64,000 nt of DNA, taken from Amanita rubescens (Eukaryota; Basidiomycota; Agaricomycetes; Agaricales; Amanitaceae). Below are positions 39,782 through 50,053 of this stretch, piece after piece (the first letter of the stretch is position 1; the number at the start of each line of letters is the position of its first letter). The translations under genes were made by a program, and so were the position numbers. The notes beneath the pieces are model-generated. The model was not told the DNA's origin and searched no databases. It saw nothing but the letters and a program-made list of their open reading frames with translations. The DNA lies in contig WION01000003.1 in the NCBI GenBank assembly GCA_015039365.1, forward strand, positions 992,001-1,056,000. The letters are read 5' to 3'.

Positions 39782-40137
39782 ATGCCCGTTACTACTGCAG
39801 ACCTCTGCAAGGTGAGCAATATCGTTGTCATCGATACTTTGTTTAACATCCCCAGATTATTCTTGCCATTATTTTTCCACCGTTGGGTGTTTATTTGGAG
39901 ACAGGGTGTGGGTCTGCCCTAGTGATTCATTTTGCCCTCCTTCTCCCCAGCACGCTCAGTTTAGCCGGCAGTTTGTAAACATACTACTCTATCATTGGTT
40001 ACATGTGAGTGCGCAAGTCAGTCATTACGTTTATCATTCATCCAACTTTGCAGTCCAGGAATATTTCACGGTACGTGTTCCCGCGCACTTCACGCTTCCA
40101 CTAACAATATCGCAGCATTGTTTGTAATTCTAAAATA
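39782..40137 (+). CDS. PMP3: PMP3-type small membrane proteolipid, frame uncertain
   Basis: Tiny hydrophobic plasma-membrane protein linked to ion homeostasis. Exon 1 reads MPVTTADLCK, exon 2 IILAIIFPPLGVYLETGCG, and the last exons SIIGYIPG joined to IFHALFVILK, all in the exact order of the family (about 55 residues, two membrane spans). The middle is not clean. FVNILL is in a different frame from SIIGYIPG, and the family version of this stretch is about two residues longer, so a small indel near 39980-39990 is likely. An alternative splice (intron starting at GTAAAC, 39975) gives an intact frame but replaces the conserved middle. Identity is clear, exon structure is not. Confidence 0.72.
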
Positions 40138-40252
40138 GTAGGGATGGTTAACGAACCGTAATACATACAAGGCGCGTGGGCGAAGGTTATGAGAAGCACC
40201 ATCTAATCGCATGTCTTAGACAACATAGGGGGTGTAATACTTCTTGGCGGCG

Positions 40253-42918
40253 TCATTCCTCCTCGTCAATTTCATCTCCCTCATCTCCTTCCTCGCTGTC
40301 CGTCTCTTGTGCATCAAGTTGTTGGATCATGTGGGACCCAATCATCCAGCATTTTTTCATGTTCTCCGCCACGACGCCCAGTTTGTGATCTTCTGCTCTA
40401 GACACTGGAAGTGCGTGCCATGCTCGAATGTCCTCTTCTTCTACTATATCATTTTGATACAGCGCAGCCAGGATTTGCCCGAATAGCGGCAATCGTTCGG
40501 ATGTGGTGCAATGTGCCTGAGTCAAGTAAGTCTTCATGGATGACGCATAATGGAAAATTTAAAAAAAAACCTGGAGCAGCACAACAGTCTCGACAGGGTC
40601 TACTCCCCCAATCTTGTTTATCAATTCCCCCCATCTATTTATTATCTTCGCAATTTCTTGGCGCTGTGGAGCGCCACCGCCATCTACTATCGGTATTCCT
40701 TCAACAATGGCAGAGATGACTGCTTCTCTGACACGAGACAATGATACGTTAGAAGCCATGCGAAGGGTTTTGAGTTCGACCGCAGCGTTATCGATGGAGT
40801 GTCCCTCTGAGAAGGCGCGCTCCAGCGACTGTGTGACTTCACTCTGGAATTCCGTCTCAGCCTCGTCAATCTTCAATGGGAGCGAAGTATCCGAAGGTGC
40901 AGTGAGCGATCCACGTTCCTCCCTTTCGTATTCGCTGTCGCTCTCTGAAGACTCGCTCGGGCTCTCTGACGCCAACGAGTCCGAGTCTGAGAGCTCTATG
41001 TCAGAGACGTCGCCTGGGGAAAAAAGGGGAATATCGTTAATAGCAATTGGGGCAGTTCCTGCGAACTCACCTATACGCAAGAAACGCAAGTTCTGCTCGT
41101 TTTCGGGGCTTTCTTCATCCTCTTCTTCGTCTAAAGGTCCGCGGGGCCATACAAGCGCGTTAGAGTCGATTCCGAGTGGAGGCTTGTCAATGGAGCTTTG
41201 TCCTAAAATGAAAATATCAGAATATATCAACGGCGAAGGTTGAAAGGCGCAACTAGTTTCAACATCCTCCAGATCAGAATCGTGTTCCTCATCGTCTAAT
41301 TCACCGTCGAGGCTGTCCCGGCGGGCCGATAGCCTGTCAAAAGGTTCTAGCTTGGCGCTGGGTCCTATGACGACTGAATCCGCGATGAGACAACCTCTAG
41401 GTACGTTCGAATTATCCTTGATGTGGACATTTGACCCAATAATGCTCCTTTCTATGACGCAATTCGACCCAATGTAGGTGTTGTCAAAGATATAACTGTT
41501 GCTAATCGTGGTCCCCACGCCGATGGTACATCCCTGACCAACCACAGACGAGTAGATTTCTGTGTTTTCCTGGATCTGGGTGGCTGATCCAATCAAAGTG
41601 CCGGTGCCAAGTTTGCAGGTCCTGCATAAAATAATTTAAGATTTGTTATAAAAGTGGAATTTCACTGTACCGTGCTAAAGATACTGTATTGTCTTTGGCA
41701 AGGTACCTGTTTCCCCTCAAATGTTCATACGCGTGGCCGCCGGGGTGATTATCATCCGGCACCAATGGGAATGTCCATCGCGAAAGAATGTCTTTACTAG
41801 ATAGAGCTCTTTAGTCCCCGCCTCCGCAATACAGGTAACGTGATGTCTTACCTGACTGATTCGTAGCTTTTTGTGTCTTTTACCCGAGCAGCATATCCAT
41901 CCTTAACCACATAACAATAAATATTCTTCATCAGCAGATCCGACGTAAGAATTCCATGGACAAAGTCCCTCCTGATGTCCAGGTAATCAAAGTTGTCCTG
42001 AAAGAGGGATGGAACCTAAATACAGGTTTTGAACCGGATTCACGTCAGAAAGAATTGAAAATACCTCTACGGAGCAAATATCAATGCCACAATCTATAAG
42101 ATCATATCTGACATCAATTTCTGGGTGCGATTCCAGCAGTTCGCGGGGTATATTTACATGACGCGTAGGGGGATGTGCGATGACTGGTTGATAATGAAGA
42201 CACTCTGAAGTGTGTGAGTCCAACGCGAATACGGCTGAATCGCCCCGAGGTCTAGACGAACTCGTCAATGATAAGCGGTGGCAGAATGGCTCGTTACTGA
42301 CCTCGTCCGGTGTTTGGCACCACATTCTTTCACGACCATAGTCATAATGGCGTCCTTGTTCGTTTTTCTCCGCTCTCTGTGAGCGCGGACAACATCATCA
42401 ATGCGGATATTGCTGACGAGATCCCCCATGACCAACACAAAGTCTGTCGTAAGAAGGCCGCGTGTGTATATGTCGCGCATCGCGTCCCCCGGCGAGAATG
42501 TCTCCTTAGCCGTCACGATCGGTAAGATCTGCATTCCAGAACCAGGTTTGGACCATTTCGAATCTCTGGAACATTAGGTGGTATCGCGTTGGATCTGTCT
42601 GAAGACCATAACCTCACTTGATAGCATCTTTAATTTGCTCTGCATGGGAGCGGCAAACGACGAATACTTCTTGCACGCCAGCTAACGCCAAACTCTCGAA
42701 TGTCCAGTCGAGCAATTGTGCATTGCACACAGGAAGGAGGCACTGGGGGAACTCATTCCCAAGGAGCTATATGAAAATGAGATAATGCTTACGCGTGGCT
42801 TCTGGGTTGTCAACGGTCTAAACCGCTTATTGAAACTGTCTGCAAGGACTACTGCTTGTAATACATCTTCCTCATCTTCTGCAAATTTGTCATTGTCCGA
42901 CCCTTGTCTAGGAGGCAT
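40253..42918 (-). CDS. GCD6: eIF2B epsilon, catalytic subunit of the eIF2 exchange factor
   Basis: Recharges eIF2 with GTP and thereby sets the rate of translation start. Start MPPRQGSDNDKFAEDEEDVLQAVVLADSFNKRF, followed by RPLTTQKPR and CLLPVCNAQLLDWTFESL: a nucleotidyltransferase-like domain (LVMGDLVSN, YDLIDCGIDICS). A left-handed beta-helix of hexapeptides follows (IGSATQIQENTEIYSS, VGQGCTIGVGTTISNSYIF, YIGSNCVIERSIIGSNVHI, GCLIADSVVIGPSAKL). After an acidic linker the C-terminal W2/eIF5C HEAT domain carries the exchange activity (AISAIVEGIPIVDGGGAPQRQEI and ERLPLFGQILAALYQNDIVEEEDI), and the end is very acidic (TDSEEGDEGDEIDEEE). Several short introns. Confidence 0.94.
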
Positions 42919-43251
42919 GACTAGGAAGGTTGGTAGCCTAAAATGGCAATCACGAGTGTAATGGTCGTTTGGCGAGCAAACAAAATTCAATTACAGGCGA
43001 ACATAAGGATGCAAAGGGGTATTTGCTGAATTAACTACGGAGCCGGATCAGGCTAGTCATGATAATCGTGAGGAAAGAAGCAAGGAACCCAAATCCGGAT
43101 GTACCATACAGAAAAAATAATCAGAGATCAATATATCAATGCACGTAGAGGGTAACAAAACTATAAGTTGTCAAGATAAGAGTGAAGGAAAAAAAACCTT
43201 GTCAAGTAGCATCGTAATGGTCATGCACTATAAAGCTCTTGATGCTCGCAT
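42919..43251. other. Intergenic region, nothing recognised
   Basis: 333 bp between the start of the eIF2B epsilon gene and the stop of the next leftward gene. AT-rich with short A-runs. It should contain the GCD6 promoter and the 3' UTR of the low-complexity gene. Confidence 0.45.
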
Positions 43252-44329
43252 TTAAGCTGCGGCACTAACGACCGGAGCTGCAGCAGGCAGAGCCTCGACT
43301 GCTTGCCCTTCCGCAGGTTTACCCTCAGCCGTTGCCGCAGCATTTTCCGAAGCAGGGATGTCGAGAGGAGCAACCGGCGCGGGCTCATCGATCATTGGTG
43401 GATGCTCATCAACCTTGGCAGGAGGAGAGACATCCTGCTTTGGCTTAGCCTTGAAGAAATCGGCCACACGAACGGAGATGCGACGACCAGCTTTGATTGG
43501 CCTGGATGCCTTGTCTTCCTTCTTCTCCTCCTTCTTTTCTTCCTTCTTCAGAAAATGAACTTGCAGACCAACGAACCATGAGATAAGTTGCTTACCTTCT
43601 CTTCCTTAATCTCGGCAGAGGCCTCTGCGGGTGCCTCTGCAGCAGGCTCCGCAGTTTCGCTATATATATATATATATATCAGATATTGTTAAGTTAGCAG
43701 ACAATAACACTTACGCTTCCTTGGCAGGTTCCGCCGCCGGTTCTTCAGCCTTAGCAGGCTCAGCAGCGGATTCGGCAGTAGCTTCCGCAGCCGGTGCTTC
43801 AGCAGCAGGAGCAGGAGCCTTACGATTTGTGTAAGCTGGACACGAAATCACTTATACTAAACAAGAATTCACCTCAGCCTCCTCCTTCTTTTTCTCCTTT
43901 TTGGGGCTCTTCGGCGCCTTCACTTTCTTCTCAGATCTCAACTTACTATCTTTGAAAGGCGCGAGCAGCTTAGAGAGCAGACTGGGACTCTTAGGGCGCT
44001 CCTCCTTCTTTCCTTCCTCAGCAGCCTTGGAATTGTTGGTAACAGCACAGCAATATAGCAAAGCAACTTACAGGCTTAGCCTCTTCCTTCGCAGCCTCCG
44101 CGGGGACTGCGGCAGCATCCTCAGCAGCCGGAGTAGCCTCAGCAGCAGGTGCTTGTTCGGCAGCGGCTTCTGCCTTGGGTGCCTCCTTCATGTCGACGAT
44201 AAGCATAAACAACAAAATAGGATAGTCTGAACTCACAGTTGTCTCTTCAGCCTTGGGAACGTCAGCAGGAGAGGCGGCTTCAACAGTGGCAGGTGCGTTC
44301 TCAACAACGGGAGCAGCAGCTTCAGACAT
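43252..44329 (-). CDS. Ala/Glu/Lys/Pro-rich low-complexity protein
   Basis: Unrecognised. Six or so short exons keep a common composition. The start MSEAAAPVVENAPATVEAAS leads through EAPKAEAAAEQAPAAEATP and AAEPAKAEEPAAEPAKEA to VEALPAAAPVVSAAA. Two short amphipathic islands stand out: KSPSLLSKLLAPFKDSKLR and RRISVRVADFFKAKPK. Both pair a basic stretch with a hydrophobic helix, as in peptides that touch membranes or bind a partner. Basic runs (KAPKSPKKEKKKEE, KEEKKEEKKEDK) alternate with the Ala/Glu parts. One intron holds a (TA)n run. Likely intrinsically disordered. Exon borders in low-complexity sequence are approximate. Confidence 0.68.
43661..43679. repeat. (TA)n microsatellite in an intron
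   Basis: Nineteen bases of alternating TA, lying inside an intron of the low-complexity gene directly next to its splice donor side. Length is likely to vary between strains. Confidence 0.9.
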
Positions 44330-45413
44330 GGCGAACTCAAAGATATCTGCAAGAGACGGGTCAGAGGCCAAGCCAAATGGGGAAGGGCAAGGATAGAACT
44401 AACATGAATAAAGTATAAATTGACAAAAGAGAGAGAAGCGTGCTACGCTAGCAGTTGACCCGCTGTGGTGGAGGGGAACGAACTGAAATAAGGAAGGAAG
44501 GGATAGAGAATCAGACAATTTTAGAGGATCCTTCCTTATATTCGATTCAACATGTTTGGGCGGTGTTTGGCGTCTAACTGTATTTGCCACAGCACAGGGC
44601 CGCCCCCAAGTCTAAGCACCTTCTCGTCCATGGCCCGACTTTAGCTCTCTGCTCATTTTAAACAGTGATACGCCCTATCGCCGTCGTTGCTTGCCGCCCA
44701 TTTCCTTCAGCGGTTAACCAGAGGACTTTGACTGCTAAACTGTGGCACTTTTCCTCTTATCGCCGGAAATGGCAGCAATTTGATCAGCAACTACAATCAC
44801 GTCACCAAGAACAACCGGTCATCTGCCCGTGCTCATCAGACCCTGATCCATACTAGTTTCTCTTTTCAGTTGTTTTCAGCCGCGCTCTGCGTTACAAGGG
44901 CTGTACATTCTTTCATCAGTCTCTCGGCGTGCCTGTATAATGTCTGTCCGTTCCAATTATCTCGGAATTATGTATTCATGTGCTCGTAGACCTTAATCTC
45001 ATGTTTCACATCACATTCTCACCATCACTTTACTCAACCAGTTCCGTACTCTCAATCTCATTTTGCACGATTCCCTAGATGTTCCGCAGGCCCTGAAGAC
45101 AACCGGCTGCACCCTGAGCTAACCAGCATCGCGCCCAGGGCGCTGACGCACTATATGTAATTAAATAACGAAAGAAGAACGTTTATAGACGTGGTATTGA
45201 ATGATATCAACATCAGAGACGTTTGCGGATGATGCGATGATGCACCTTGCCGAGCATTGTCGGGGGGCCGTGACTCACACCACGCGAGCGTGTACGTACT
45301 GTCCTTCCCTCGCTTGTAAACACTGTGGATACCAACGTGTTCTGTATGTAAATGAGATACATTTTTTTAGATGTCCCTGAACAATATGCAACGAGGTATT
45401 GATTCAAGCTTTT
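44330..45413. other. Longest gene-free stretch (about 1.1 kb)
   Basis: Lies between the start of the low-complexity gene and the stop of NOP2, both on the minus strand. CT-rich in 44440-44560, as seen just upstream of strong fungal promoters. Short ORFs on both strands resemble no family and lack splice-supported extension. I see no tRNA cloverleaf. It may hold a long 5' region or a non-coding RNA, but nothing supports either directly. Confidence 0.45.
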
Positions 45414-47762
45414 GCTTCAAGGATGGCAGAATTTGAAGTATTCATGCGAGATGGAGGCCGTAATCCCTTGGCTTTCATGCGTCTGCGCTTGGATTCTGTA
45501 CGAATGCGTGAGTCAAAAAAAAAAAACTTGGGTGGTCTTCGCTACGGACCTTCGATGTAAGGACGATCTTCATCTGATATAAATCCAACATCCTCGTCTT
45601 GCTCATCAACCATGACTCCCATGTCGTCTTGGACACGCTGGGAATCGCTTTCTGATATCTTCGTCCGTTTTCCCACCTTGAACTTGGCAACAAAGAATCC
45701 ATCCATATTATGCACATGTGGGTAGAACCGCCTTGTCAAAGCCAAGCTGGGGCTGAACGTCTTCCCTCGATACTGGGTGAACCCTTCTCGGCCAAAAGAA
45801 AGACCCGTGTCGACAAGTTTAACGTTCCTTCTCTTACGAAGGGCGTAGTCCACCACTGCTTCATTCTCGTCGACCGTAACTGAGCAGGTTGAATACACTA
45901 GATAGCCCCCTGTTTTTGAATCGGGGCTTACACTGTCGATAGCACAGAGAATGAGTTGTTTCTGAAGATGGGAAAGCAGCGTAAAATCCCGTTCTGACTA
46001 TCTCTGACCGTTAAAAGGGGCGCGAACGGCTTAAACAGGAAAGTACCTTGTTAATTTTAACACTGGAATCTTTGCTGATGACCCCAGTTCCACTACAAGG
46101 GGCATCCAGAAGGACACGGTCAAATCCACCCATCACTTTTGGGAATTCTCGCCCATCGTAGGAACAAACGACAACATTCTTGCATCCCAAACGGTGCACG
46201 TTGGCCGTTAAGGACTTTGTTCGTGCTTTATTTGCATCGTTGGCGAACACAATGCCTGTGTTTTGCATCAAAGCTGCCATATGCGTTGTCTTTCCTCCAG
46301 GCGCAGAAGCCATATCCAGCACACGTTCATTAGGTTTTGGTGACAACGCAAGAACTGGTAAAAACGACGACGCTGCTTGTAGCATATATTGACCTGCTAG
46401 ATACTCTGGTGTTGCACCTTTGCCATCAAACTTAACAAGAGTAATCGGTCAAGGAATCCTCCGCCCCTACCTATTGGGACACTGCTCTCGAAGACTTGCA
46501 AGCCAACATTAGTCCATTTCCCGATAGGTTCCAGATTCACGCCGCGATTGATGAGAGCCTGGGCAAGGTCTCTTCTTCGTGTGCGTAACGTGTTCGTCCG
46601 GATTGTCACTGGACGAGGGATTTCATTCGCTTCGAAAAATTCAATAGCCTGTAATGTCATGTCATCGTCCACAACGTGGTACATGGATGTAACACACCTC
46701 GGCAACTGAGAATAACTGCGACAGCTTTTCAGCCAGGAATTCATTGTAGCCGTAGTAACTAGCAATATCCAAAATGAGTTGCTCGACATACTCCGAACGT
46801 GACCTACGGAAAATTCAGTCGCGTTTATTTCGGCTAATCCCTTGGGGGACTCACCGGCCTTTTCCCGCAAATCTCTTGAAGTTACTGAGGCGCCTTACAC
46901 ATTCTCGAATGCGCCGTTGTACGACGACAATGTCGGGTCCGCCGCTGTTCTTCTCCTGTTCCCTTTCTTCAGTAGTTGGTAACTTGAACGGCTCAGCCCC
47001 TTCATCCTCGTCATTATCCATAGCCGAACCGTCCTCATCCTCCTCCTCAGCATCGGCGGCTCTCAGTTCTTCGGCATCTAGTGCTGCTTCCTGGTCAGCT
47101 TTCTCGTCTATTGCGCGTGACCGTGCCTCCATGTTTGATATAGTAATTGGATCATCCTCTTCATCCGATATTGAAGAACCGCTGTCCGACGCGTCAGTTC
47201 CAGTTGGGATGATTCTCTTGGGTTTCTCAAATTGTTTCGATCTTGTTCTTTTGACAGGCTGCTCTTCCTCGGCATCTGAGTCGAAGTCAAATTCTTGCAC
47301 AGGATTATCCAGGTATTCGTCACTAGAAGATTGATGAGTAAAGACTTTGTTGCCTGATCGCGCCTACTTGACATCGCCTTCCACGTATTCATCTATATCA
47401 CCCTCAAAGCCATCCGCCTCCTCGTGGAATAAAGACCTATTTAAATGAGCACGTCTGTGTCGGGAGTGTACTTGAAATACTTACATTCTTTCTGTGTGCA
47501 GGTTTTCCACATCCTCCCAGCCATCGCGGGAGGTCTCTTCGTCAGAAGATGATACAGAGATATGTTTTTTGCGGTCCTGTTGACGCGGTTCAGGGCCCAA
47601 GTATTTGACCTTGCTTTTGGTCTTTTTAAGAGGTCTAGTGATTGAATGTTCCAAATCGCCTGACTGAGCTTTCCGCTTTCCAAGCTTTTTTGATGGTTCT
47701 TTCTGAACATTTGGTTCGTATGGCAGGGGCGCCCCTTGCTTGCTCTTTGCACGACGACCCAT
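45414..47762 (-). CDS. NOP2: NOP2 25S rRNA cytosine-C5 methyltransferase
   Basis: Nucleolar enzyme of 60S ribosome assembly. The start [20 protein letters not shown] leads into a long basic and acidic region ([37 protein letters not shown]), then [25 protein letters not shown] and [25 protein letters not shown], typical for Nop2. The methyltransferase part has [61 protein letters not shown] (SAM binding), [19 protein letters not shown] (first cysteine) and [20 protein letters not shown] (second cysteine), and [13 protein letters not shown]. The end is [10 protein letters not shown]. About eight introns. A degenerate copy of its 5' end lies 1.4 kb further on (48672-49201). Confidence 0.94.
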
Positions 47763-47979
47763 ACTTTGCGTAATAGAAATTGCCTACGAAAAATCTTATG
47801 TATGTACATATTTGTTACTACTTCATTGTCCAAGTCTCAACCAACGCTCTCGGTTGGGAATCTACTGTCGGGAAGTCTATTAACCAGCGCCAAATTGAGG
47901 CGGGCGTCGGAGGTCTTCTTGCATCCCCTCGGCCATCCTTACCCAGTCAACTCGGACGAGTGATGCAGATGACAGATAC
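47122..47979. repeat. Direct repeat copy A, NOP2/FUN14 boundary
   Basis: Covers the 5' exons of NOP2, its upstream region and a remnant of the FUN14 last exon. The same block returns in the same orientation at 48672-49455 with clear base-level similarity, for example around CTTACATTCTTTCTGTGTG and GCGGGAGGTCTCTTCGTCAG. Copy A is intact on the NOP2 side and damaged on the FUN14 side. Confidence 0.9.
47824..47979 (-). pseudogene. Remnant of the FUN14 last exon
   Basis: Read leftward, the sequence begins YLSSASLVRVDW like the FUN14 last exon at 49245-49454, then loses about 35 bp relative to it and goes out of frame. The similarity stops abruptly at 47979, exactly where the FUN14 exon meets its intron in the intact copy. 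No upstream FUN14 exon is present, so it cannot be expressed as FUN14. Confidence 0.82.
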
Positions 47980-48671
47980 GGAAAGGCTGGAGCAAGGTAG
48001 GATTGTAGCACCGAATTCGATTTGTCCTACCATCATGTCTCTGCCACAGGAATCTGGATTAGCTGCCCTCCATCATCGCCGACCTTCCAGAGGTCTTAAC
48101 AGAGTGGGAGTCGTTCAAACTCTCTTCTGAATTGCTACTTGCTCAATGGCATGCAAAGTTTTTGGGGAAGAGTATGGTAAATAAGGAGCGCGACGCCCAA
48201 CCGCCTTTGCCCATGGAAGAAAGTGGGCTTGGAAACGAACGTCGGGGTGGAGATAAGCCCATGTACGTGGATGAGTGAAGGAAGAGGGCTTGGACGACGA
48301 TGTTATTACTTTCTCGAAATCGACATCAAGGATTTCGTGTACCTTAGGATCTGGATACACGCCGAATACATACGAATATACGATGTTCTCGAGATCTATT
48401 ACCAAACGTCCTCGTGGTTTGTCCATGAACGCGTCAACGACGTATTTGGCCATCCTCAACTATGTATCGATTACTTGCGTCCTACTTCTCATGCTCTAGA
48501 GCAATACAAAAAGGATGCTGAGGATGCCATATTCACTCTTACAACAAGCAAACTTGAGCGGTTGCTTAAAAAATCCAGTTCTCTTAACATGCCAGTGGAT
48601 ACAGTCTCACAAGACATCAGCCGTCAGGACAGGGCCCTCGAATTCGTTTGAAAGGTGCAACAGACCTTGGC
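47980..48671. other. Unidentified spacer between the two repeat copies
   Basis: 692 bp not shared with either repeat arm. It has open frames on both strands: leftward 48459-48115 (contains GRLVIDLENIVYSYVFGVYP) and rightward stretches such as EVLTEWESFKLSSELLLAQW and LEQYKKDAEDAIFTL. Neither gives a full gene and I recognise neither. It could be a relic of a gene caught in the duplication or an inserted piece. No terminal repeats seen. Confidence 0.5.
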
Positions 48672-49201
48672 GTGGCTGCACCTCCATGTTTGATAGTAAT
48701 TGGACCATCCTCTTGAGTCATCCGATATTGAAGTTAGCATTTGAGTCGAAGTCAAATTCTTGCACAGGATTATCCAGGTATTCGTCACTAGAAAACTTAT
48801 GAGTGGAGACTTTGTTGTCCGATCACAAGACGCACCTACTTGTACGTAATTGTCTATATCACCCTCGAAGCCATCCTCACCGTCGTGGAATAAAGACCTA
48901 TTTAAACTTTGAACACGTCTGCACTAGTGTACTTGAAATACTTACATTCTTTCTGTGTGTAGGTTTTCCATATCCTTCCAGCCATCGCGGGAGGTCTCTT
49001 CGTCAGAAGATGATACAGAGATGTGTTTCTGCGGTTCTGTTGACGTGGTTCGGAGCCCGAGTGTTTGACCTTGCTTTTGGTCTTTTTTTAAGAGGTGAAT
49101 GTTCCAAATCGCCTGACTGAGCTTTCCGCTTTCCAGGATTTTTTGACGGTACATTTTGTTCGTATGGCAGGGGAACCCTTATTCTTTGCACGACCACTCA
49201 T
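48672..49201 (-). pseudogene. Truncated, frameshifted copy of the NOP2 5' exons
   Basis: Reads like NOP2 in pieces: [47 protein letters not shown] and NLHTERM, matching the intact gene at 47481-47762. Indels change the frame after the start codon (ATG at 49201) and about 110 bp of the acidic region are missing. The methyltransferase domain is absent. It cannot make Nop2 protein. Confidence 0.88.
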
Positions 49202-49455
49202 ACTTGCGATTGCCTACGAAAATGTTATGTACGTACATATTTCATTACCCAAGTCTCAAACCAAGCGCTAAACCCGCTATGAACGACGCTCTCGGTTGGA
49301 AATCTGCTGTCAGGAAGTTTATTAACCAGCGCCAAATTGAGGCGGGCGTCGGAGGTCCTCCTTTTCCGCATGCATCTCTTACGTAGACGAGGTCCTCAAA
49401 TTTCGTCGCCATCCTTGCCCAGTCAACTCGGACGAGCGATGCGGATGACAGATAC
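48672..49455. repeat. Direct repeat copy B, NOP2/FUN14 boundary
   Basis: Second copy of the block at 47122-47979, here damaged on the NOP2 side and intact on the FUN14 side. Spacing between copies is 692 bp. Divergence is visible but moderate, so the duplication is neither very recent nor very old. Confidence 0.9.
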
Positions 49456-49941
49456 TTTTCAGAGAAAGTTAGAACATTGCTGGTACTTTCTTTACTCGAA
49501 GCCGACCTGAAGCAAGATGAAGATTCCCCCTAGGAACCAAGCGACTGCTTTTGCGCCTTTCTTGATGAAAACACCAGCACATATTCCGGTCACAGTTCCG
49601 AAGGTCAACTGAGGCAATGAAACGGACGACTGGGGCGGCGCATATATCTCATGCGTCGTTCGAACTTCTTGCGGCTGACTCTCTACGTATGAGTGATCAA
49701 TGCAGTTTGATTGATACACGTTGATTTCTTTACCATCGCAATGGATCGTTGGCTTCAAGTTTGAGAACGCAACAAACCCAAGGCTTAAGCCGCCCACTAC
49801 AACCAGTTTGGGAACAGCCTTTGCTGAATGTCTGGCGAACGCAGGATAGGTCGAGAGTAACGAGGAACGCGCGTGAAGCCGTGCTGTACGGATGAACGTC
49901 GCATTGGTAGTCCGCGTCAGGAGTCCAGCGAGTGTGGTCAT
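49245..49941 (-). CDS. FUN14-domain mitochondrial protein
   Basis: Two exons (49941-49507 and 49454-49245) join in frame to 214 residues. The N-terminus MTTLAGLLTRTTNATFIRTARLH is a good mitochondrial targeting sequence. A hydrophobic segment KLVVVGGLSLGFVAFSNL follows, then the FUN14 domain: QLTFGTVTGICAGVFIKKGAKAVAWFLGGIFILLQ joined to YLSSASLVRVDW across the intron, with a final SFIAGLALGLRLG. The intron donor at 49506 is the one that gives LLQ-YLSS; a naive reading through it would end falsely in VGFE. In animals FUNDC1 of this family acts in mitophagy; the role in fungi is not settled. A remnant of its last exon lies at 47824-47979. Confidence 0.9.
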
Positions 49942-50053
49942 TGTGGATTACCAGTACGCGCGCGGTCACGTCGTGGCGTCGTGGGGTCACGCGCCCGACT
50001 GCCGCAATCATGTACCTGAACAGCTGCGCAATCTCAGAGACCATCATCCATCC

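Noticed and set aside
40614..41243. 209-codon plus-strand ORF rich in serine
   Set aside because: Antisense to the acidic linker and HEAT domain of eIF2B epsilon; Ser-rich only because acidic codons read backwards.
46774..47334. 186-codon plus-strand serine-rich ORF
   Set aside because: Antisense to the acidic N-terminal region of NOP2.
47736..48130. Plus-strand ORFs over the repeat copy A and spacer
   Set aside because: Their first half is antisense to the FUN14 exon remnant, so the open frame is not evidence of a gene.
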